This document shows, in pieces, positions 60,960-64,000 of a DNA stretch of 64,000 bases (position 1 is its first letter; each line of letters begins with the position of its first letter). This DNA comes from Parafannyhessea umbonata (GTDB lineage: Bacteria > Actinomycetota > Coriobacteriia > Coriobacteriales > Atopobiaceae). A model generated the notes under the pieces. That model was not told where the DNA came from. It made no database searches and was given only the letters and a program-made list of their open reading frames with translations. Both the position numbers and the translations under genes were made by a program. Location of the stretch: assembly GCF_900105025.1 (NCBI RefSeq), contig NZ_LT629759.1:124001-188000 (forward strand), read 5' to 3'.

Positions 60960-61813
60960 ACGCAAGCGAGCGCGCACGCAGGTGCGGACTGTACCAGATA
61001 GGCGAGGTCAGCAAGATCGGGGGCATATCGCAGCGCACGCTGCGTCACTACGACGAGCTGGGACTCATGCAGCCCGACCTGGTGGGAGACAACGGCTACC
61101 GCTATTACAGCCTGCAGACCATGCTGAAGATCCCCGTCATCAACTACCTCAAGATGATGGGACTCTCCCTGGAGGAGATTGCCTCCATGATGCAGCACTC
61201 CAGCCTTGGGCAGGCGCGCAAGTTCCTGTCCAAGCACCTTGCGGAGTGTGACGAGCAGGCGCGGCTCCTGGCCGAGAAGCGCGAGGCCATCGTGGAGTGG
61301 AGCGAGCTCGTGGAGGAGGCGAACATGGTGCTGCGCGTGAGGCCCAAGAACGTGAACGTGAAGTACCTGCCGCGTCAGGAGCTCCTGGGCCTCCAGACCA
61401 GGTTCTCGGGCAGCTTCGCGGAGTCTATCGTGAGCCTGGAGTTCGCATCGTACGTACAGGACATCGACAACGCGATTGCCGGACCCGTCATCTTGCGCTT
61501 CCCCTCGGTGGAAGATGCCGTCGCCGCGGCGGCGGACGGCTCGGAGTGCGACGTGTGGCTGCTGCAGAAGCCCATCAGGCCCATCAATCCCAATGACGCG
61601 TTCGTTTGCCCCGAGGGCATGTACCTCTCCACGTACCACGTGGGTGCGTTCGAGGAGTTGGGAGAGGCGTACAGCCGCCTGACTGAATTCGCGAACGACA
61701 ACGGTTACAAGGTCGCGGGTCCGGCGATAGAGCGCTTCGTCTCGGATTACTGGACCACGTACAACTCGGACCTCTTTGTCGCGGAGGTCCTCCTGTTAAC
61801 GGAAACGGAGTAA
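60956..61813 (+). CDS. MerR-family regulator with GyrI-like effector domain
   Basis: 285 residues. The MerR winged helix spans ~11-80 (YQIGEVSKIGGISQRTLRHYDELGLM, NGYRYYSLQTMLKI), a coiled-coil dimerisation helix ~95-125, and a C-terminal GyrI/SOUL-like ligand-binding domain (YLSTYHVGAFEELGEAYSRL). It is the only transcription factor in the locus and likely senses choline, trimethylamine or an intermediate, activating from a long-spacer promoter as MerR proteins do. Its target cannot be identified from the leader by eye. Confidence 0.87.
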   Translation: MNASERARRCGLYQIGEVSKIGGISQRTLRHYDELGLMQPDLVGDNGYRYYSLQTMLKIPVINYLKMMGLSLEEIASMMQHSSLGQARKFLSKHLAECDEQARLLAEKREAIVEWSELVEEANMVLRVRPKNVNVKYLPRQELLGLQTRFSGSFAESIVSLEFASYVQDIDNAIAGPVILRFPSVEDAVAAAADGSECDVWLLQKPIRPINPNDAFVCPEGMYLSTYHVGAFEELGEAYSRLTEFANDNGYKVAGPAIERFVSDYWTTYNSDLFVAEVLLLTETE

Positions 61814-61817
61814 AAAG

Positions 61818-62909
61818 ATGAACCAGTTCTCTCTCAAGGCAAAGCTGTTCTTCGGCCCGCAGGCGGTGGAGCACCTTTCTTCCCTTGCGTGTACTAACGT
61901 TCTCGTTGTGACGGACGGCTTTCTGCAGGAGTCCGGCATGGTCAGCAAGATGACACAGTATCTGCCGTCCGGTGCGCACGTGAGCGTGTATTCCAACGTG
62001 CGTCCCGATCCCAGCCAGGAGCTGGTGGACGCCGGCGTCGAGATGATCTTCGGTGTCAAGCCCGACGTGGTCATCGCGTTCGGAGGCGGCTCCTGCATCG
62101 ACGCGACGAAGGCCATCCTGTACTTTGCGGGACAGAAGGGCCTCGCCCACCCGTACTTCCTGGCCATTCCGACGACGGCCGGCACCGGCTCCGAGGTCAC
62201 GAACTTCGCGGTCATTACGCGCGGCGACACGAAGGTCGCCCTCATCGACGACGCGCTCGCGCCGGACGGGGCGCTCCTGGATGCCAGCTTCACGCGCTCC
62301 GTCCCACCCAAGATCACGGCCGACACCGGCATGGACGTCCTGACGCACGCCCTCGAGGCCTACGTGAGCAACCAGGCGACCACCTTCACGGACGCGCTTG
62401 CCGTCAAGGCGCTGCGCGTCGTGTTCGAGGACCTTCCCGTCGTCTTCCACGATGGCGACGCCATGCGCGCACGCGGCCGCATGGCCGAGGCCTCATGCGT
62501 GGCGGGTATCGCGTTCACCAACGCCGGGCTCGGCATCAACCACAGCCTGGCGCACGCCCTTGGTGGTCGCTTCCACGTTGCCCATGGCAGGCTGAACGCC
62601 ATTCTGCTGCCGTACGTGATGCGCTTCCACATGGCTGACTCAAAGTATCGCGAGCCGTACGAGCGCTGCGCCCGCGAGCTTGGCATGGCGGACGCGGAGG
62701 ACCTGCTGCGCCACGTGATTGACCTGCGAGCCGAGCTGGGGGTCGAGGATCGTCTGGCAGACCTTGGCAGCATCGACGCCAGCGCGTTCGAGGAGCACGT
62801 GGGCGACATGGCCGAGGCCGCGCTTGGCGACCGCTGCACCCCGACGAATCCCCGTCCCGTCTCGCGGCAGGACCTCGTCAACCTCTATCGCGATGCCTAC
62901 AACGGCTAG
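61818..62909 (+). CDS. Iron-containing alcohol dehydrogenase (ethanol-forming)
   Basis: A 363-residue group III alcohol dehydrogenase like EutG/CutO. The cofactor motif is VVIAFGGGSCIDATKA, with IPTTAGTGSEVTNFAVI. The Fe ligands come from TGMDVLTHALEAY, GINHSLAHALGGRFHVAHG. It reduces acetaldehyde to ethanol, recycling NADH made by the aldehyde dehydrogenase. The ATG follows the regulator by 4 bases, with GGAGTAAAAAG upstream. Confidence 0.9.
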   Translation: MNQFSLKAKLFFGPQAVEHLSSLACTNVLVVTDGFLQESGMVSKMTQYLPSGAHVSVYSNVRPDPSQELVDAGVEMIFGVKPDVVIAFGGGSCIDATKAILYFAGQKGLAHPYFLAIPTTAGTGSEVTNFAVITRGDTKVALIDDALAPDGALLDASFTRSVPPKITADTGMDVLTHALEAYVSNQATTFTDALAVKALRVVFEDLPVVFHDGDAMRARGRMAEASCVAGIAFTNAGLGINHSLAHALGGRFHVAHGRLNAILLPYVMRFHMADSKYREPYERCARELGMADAEDLLRHVIDLRAELGVEDRLADLGSIDASAFEEHVGDMAEAALGDRCTPTNPRPVSRQDLVNLYRDAYNG

Positions 62910-62971
62910 CTAGAGATACCGCCCCTAGCCTCTCTTCCCTGGGCTCGCATGGGGCGGCGGCGAGGGCGGCT

Positions 62972-62983
62972 GTCCTTCTCGCC
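62972..62983 (-). repeat. Isolated copy of dispersed motif (GGCGAGAAGGAC)
   Basis: Lies in the 234-base gap between the alcohol dehydrogenase and EutS-like genes. A second, degenerate copy (GGGGGAGAAGAGCC) is at about 63104. No other structure was noted in this gap. Confidence 0.6.
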
Positions 62984-63143
62984 TGCGGGCTTGGCCCGAT
63001 GCGAGAGGGCGGCCGCCCACCGATTCGCTGCTTGACACTCACGGTGCGTGAGCACCTACAAAGGAGTACGAAAGACATTTGCATGATGTGCGCCGGGGGC
63101 GGGGGAGAAGAGCCGCCGCCGTACGAAGGCTGTGGGAGTGGAC

Positions 63144-63500
63144 ATGGAACAGGACCAGATTCGCGTCGTTCAGGAGACCGTCTCGGGCAAGGAGATCACC
63201 CTCGCCCACGTCATAGGCGGACCCGAGCCCATCATCTATACGAAGCTTGGTCTGAACCCGTCCGTGGACTACGGTTCCAGCGCACTTGGCATCATGAACA
63301 TCACGCCGCCGGAGTCCGCGGTCATCGCGTCGGACATCGCCATCAAGAGCGCGGATGTCTACCTGGGGTTCGCGGACCGCTTCACCGGCACCATGATCAT
63401 CAGCGGGGAAATCGCGGATGTCACGACGGCCATCAAGGAGGTCGTCGAGTTCTTCCACGACACGCTGGGATACGTTACCTGCAAGGTTACGAAGCGCTAG
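63144..63500 (+). CDS. eutS: EutS/PduU-type permuted BMC shell protein
   Basis: 118 residues. It has VVQETVSGKEITLAHVIGGP, then ALGIMNITPPESAVIASDIAIKSADVYLGFADRFTGTMIISG, the circularly permuted BMC-H fold whose hexamer is capped by an N-terminal beta-barrel. The start at 63144 has GGGAG five bases upstream; a GTG at 63132 is possible. Confidence 0.9.
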   Translation: MEQDQIRVVQETVSGKEITLAHVIGGPEPIIYTKLGLNPSVDYGSSALGIMNITPPESAVIASDIAIKSADVYLGFADRFTGTMIISGEIADVTTAIKEVVEFFHDTLGYVTCKVTKR

Positions 63501-63507
63501 GCACGCC

Positions 63508-63942
63508 ATGGCAAGGCAGAGGGTCACGAGGCAGCAGTTCTTCGACGAGGTGTTCCACGGCAGTGTGCCGCGAGACGAGAACGGCGAAATCCGCATCACG
63601 CGCGTGCGCGTTCCCGGACGCGAGGTGGACCTCGCGCACGTGATGGGGACGTCCGCGCGCCGCACGTGCGAGACGCTTGGTTTGGACATCGGCACGCATG
63701 AGGGCGAAGACCACACTGGCGAGGCATTGGGCTTCATGCGCTTCACGCCGTGGGAGGCCGTCGTGGTGGCGGCGGACATCGCCGTGAAGCACGGGTCGGT
63801 CGAGCTGGGATTCATGGACCGGTTCAACGGATCGCTCATACTGTGCGGGCAGATAGCCGAGATAGAGAGCGCGGAGCAAGAGATTCTGGATTACTTCGAC
63901 CACGAGCTCGACTTTCATGTGTGCAAGATGACTCGCAGGTAG
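63508..63942 (+). CDS. Second EutS-like shell protein, N-terminally extended
   Basis: 144 residues, a paralogue of the preceding gene (VDLAHVMGTSARRTCETLGL; ALGFMRFTPWEAVVVAADIAVKHGSVELGFMDRFNGSLILCG). It has an extra ~20 residues at the start (RQQFFDEVFHGSVP) and a Glu/His-rich insertion (GTHEGEDHTGE). Two different EutS-type hexamers may co-exist or mix. It begins 7 bases after the first, without a strong RBS. Confidence 0.85.
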   Translation: MARQRVTRQQFFDEVFHGSVPRDENGEIRITRVRVPGREVDLAHVMGTSARRTCETLGLDIGTHEGEDHTGEALGFMRFTPWEAVVVAADIAVKHGSVELGFMDRFNGSLILCGQIAEIESAEQEILDYFDHELDFHVCKMTRR

Positions 63943-63948
63943 GTGGGT

Positions 63949-64000
63949 ATGAAGCGACTGTTTCTGATGGGCAGGAGCGAGGCGGGCAAGACCTCGCTCA
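63949..64000 (+). CDS. EutP/PduV-like GTPase (partial)
   Basis: The first 17 codons read MKRLFLMGRSEAGKTSL, with the P-loop GRSEAGKT that opens EutP/PduV proteins; the rest is beyond the window. These small GTPases associate with microcompartments, and some EutP proteins have acetate kinase activity. GGTGGGT precedes the ATG. Confidence 0.75.
   Translation, partial: MKRLFLMGRSEAGKTSL

Overview
The window is high-GC and gene-dense, with mostly Shine-Dalgarno-led genes and the codon use of an actinobacterium. The gene set fits an anaerobic, host-associated member of the Coriobacteriia (Olsenella/Atopobium/Collinsella-like): a sucrose PTS operon, class-C sortase pili, an AlaA aminotransferase fused to a helix-turn-helix domain, and a choline-degrading glycyl-radical microcompartment. 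No rRNA, tRNA, insertion sequence, phage or CRISPR array was seen. The taxonomic call is inference.

Layout. Positions 1-6000 hold housekeeping and orphan genes: DUF434, trmL, a HAD phosphatase, a deformylase-like protein lacking its catalytic Glu, an HTH/nuclease-like protein, a flavin-binding protein, and HTH::AlaA behind a perfect 36-bp palindrome. Positions 6074-12221 hold a sucrose regulon (kinase, PTS IIBCA and LacI-type repressor leftward; sucrose hydrolase rightward) with two matching operator candidates and hairpin terminators at both outer ends. Positions 12264-23718 are mixed: a TIM-barrel protein, a glutaredoxin-like protein, a DUF559/Vsr-like nuclease followed by an array of seven dyad repeats, an aldo/keto reductase with ferredoxin motifs, a second HAD enzyme, an esterase with coiled coil and histone-H1-like tail, an AEC transporter, a dCMP deaminase, an SGNH hydrolase and enolase. 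Positions 24367-32242 encode a sortase-assembled pilus: a large beta-helix adhesin with a G9 tract near its start, a minor pilin, the major pilin and a class-C sortase. Positions 32239-44318 hold a DUF4143 ATPase with tandem dyads in its leader, a 2-hydroxyacyl-CoA-dehydratase-like pair with the activase fused in, an M16C peptidase, an EamA transporter, a cell-wall hydrolase, a universal stress protein and uppP.

Positions 44944-64000 form one rightward locus for a choline-utilisation (cut) microcompartment. CutC and CutD cleave choline to trimethylamine and acetaldehyde. An active aldehyde dehydrogenase, PduL and an iron alcohol dehydrogenase would convert acetaldehyde to acetyl-CoA, acetyl-phosphate and ethanol inside a shell made of several BMC-H proteins, EutN and two EutS-like proteins. 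EutJ, a EutT-like protein, a EutP-like GTPase (cut by the window edge), a DMT-family transporter and a MerR regulator accompany them. Unusual parts are an aldehyde dehydrogenase paralogue with Pro at the catalytic Cys position, a BMC-H gene with a 127-residue extension and a second internal start, and an inserted TPR/DUF4037/DUF4125 trio.

Two signals go beyond gene content. First, a short motif, GGGCGAGAAGRRC, is scattered through intergenic gaps, terminators, gene ends and interdomain linkers, sometimes as perfect inverted pairs; this resembles the behaviour of DNA-uptake-type repeats. Second, positions 15151-15552 carry seven dyads with constant CTGACAG-N9-CTGTCAG geometry and compensatory outer arms.
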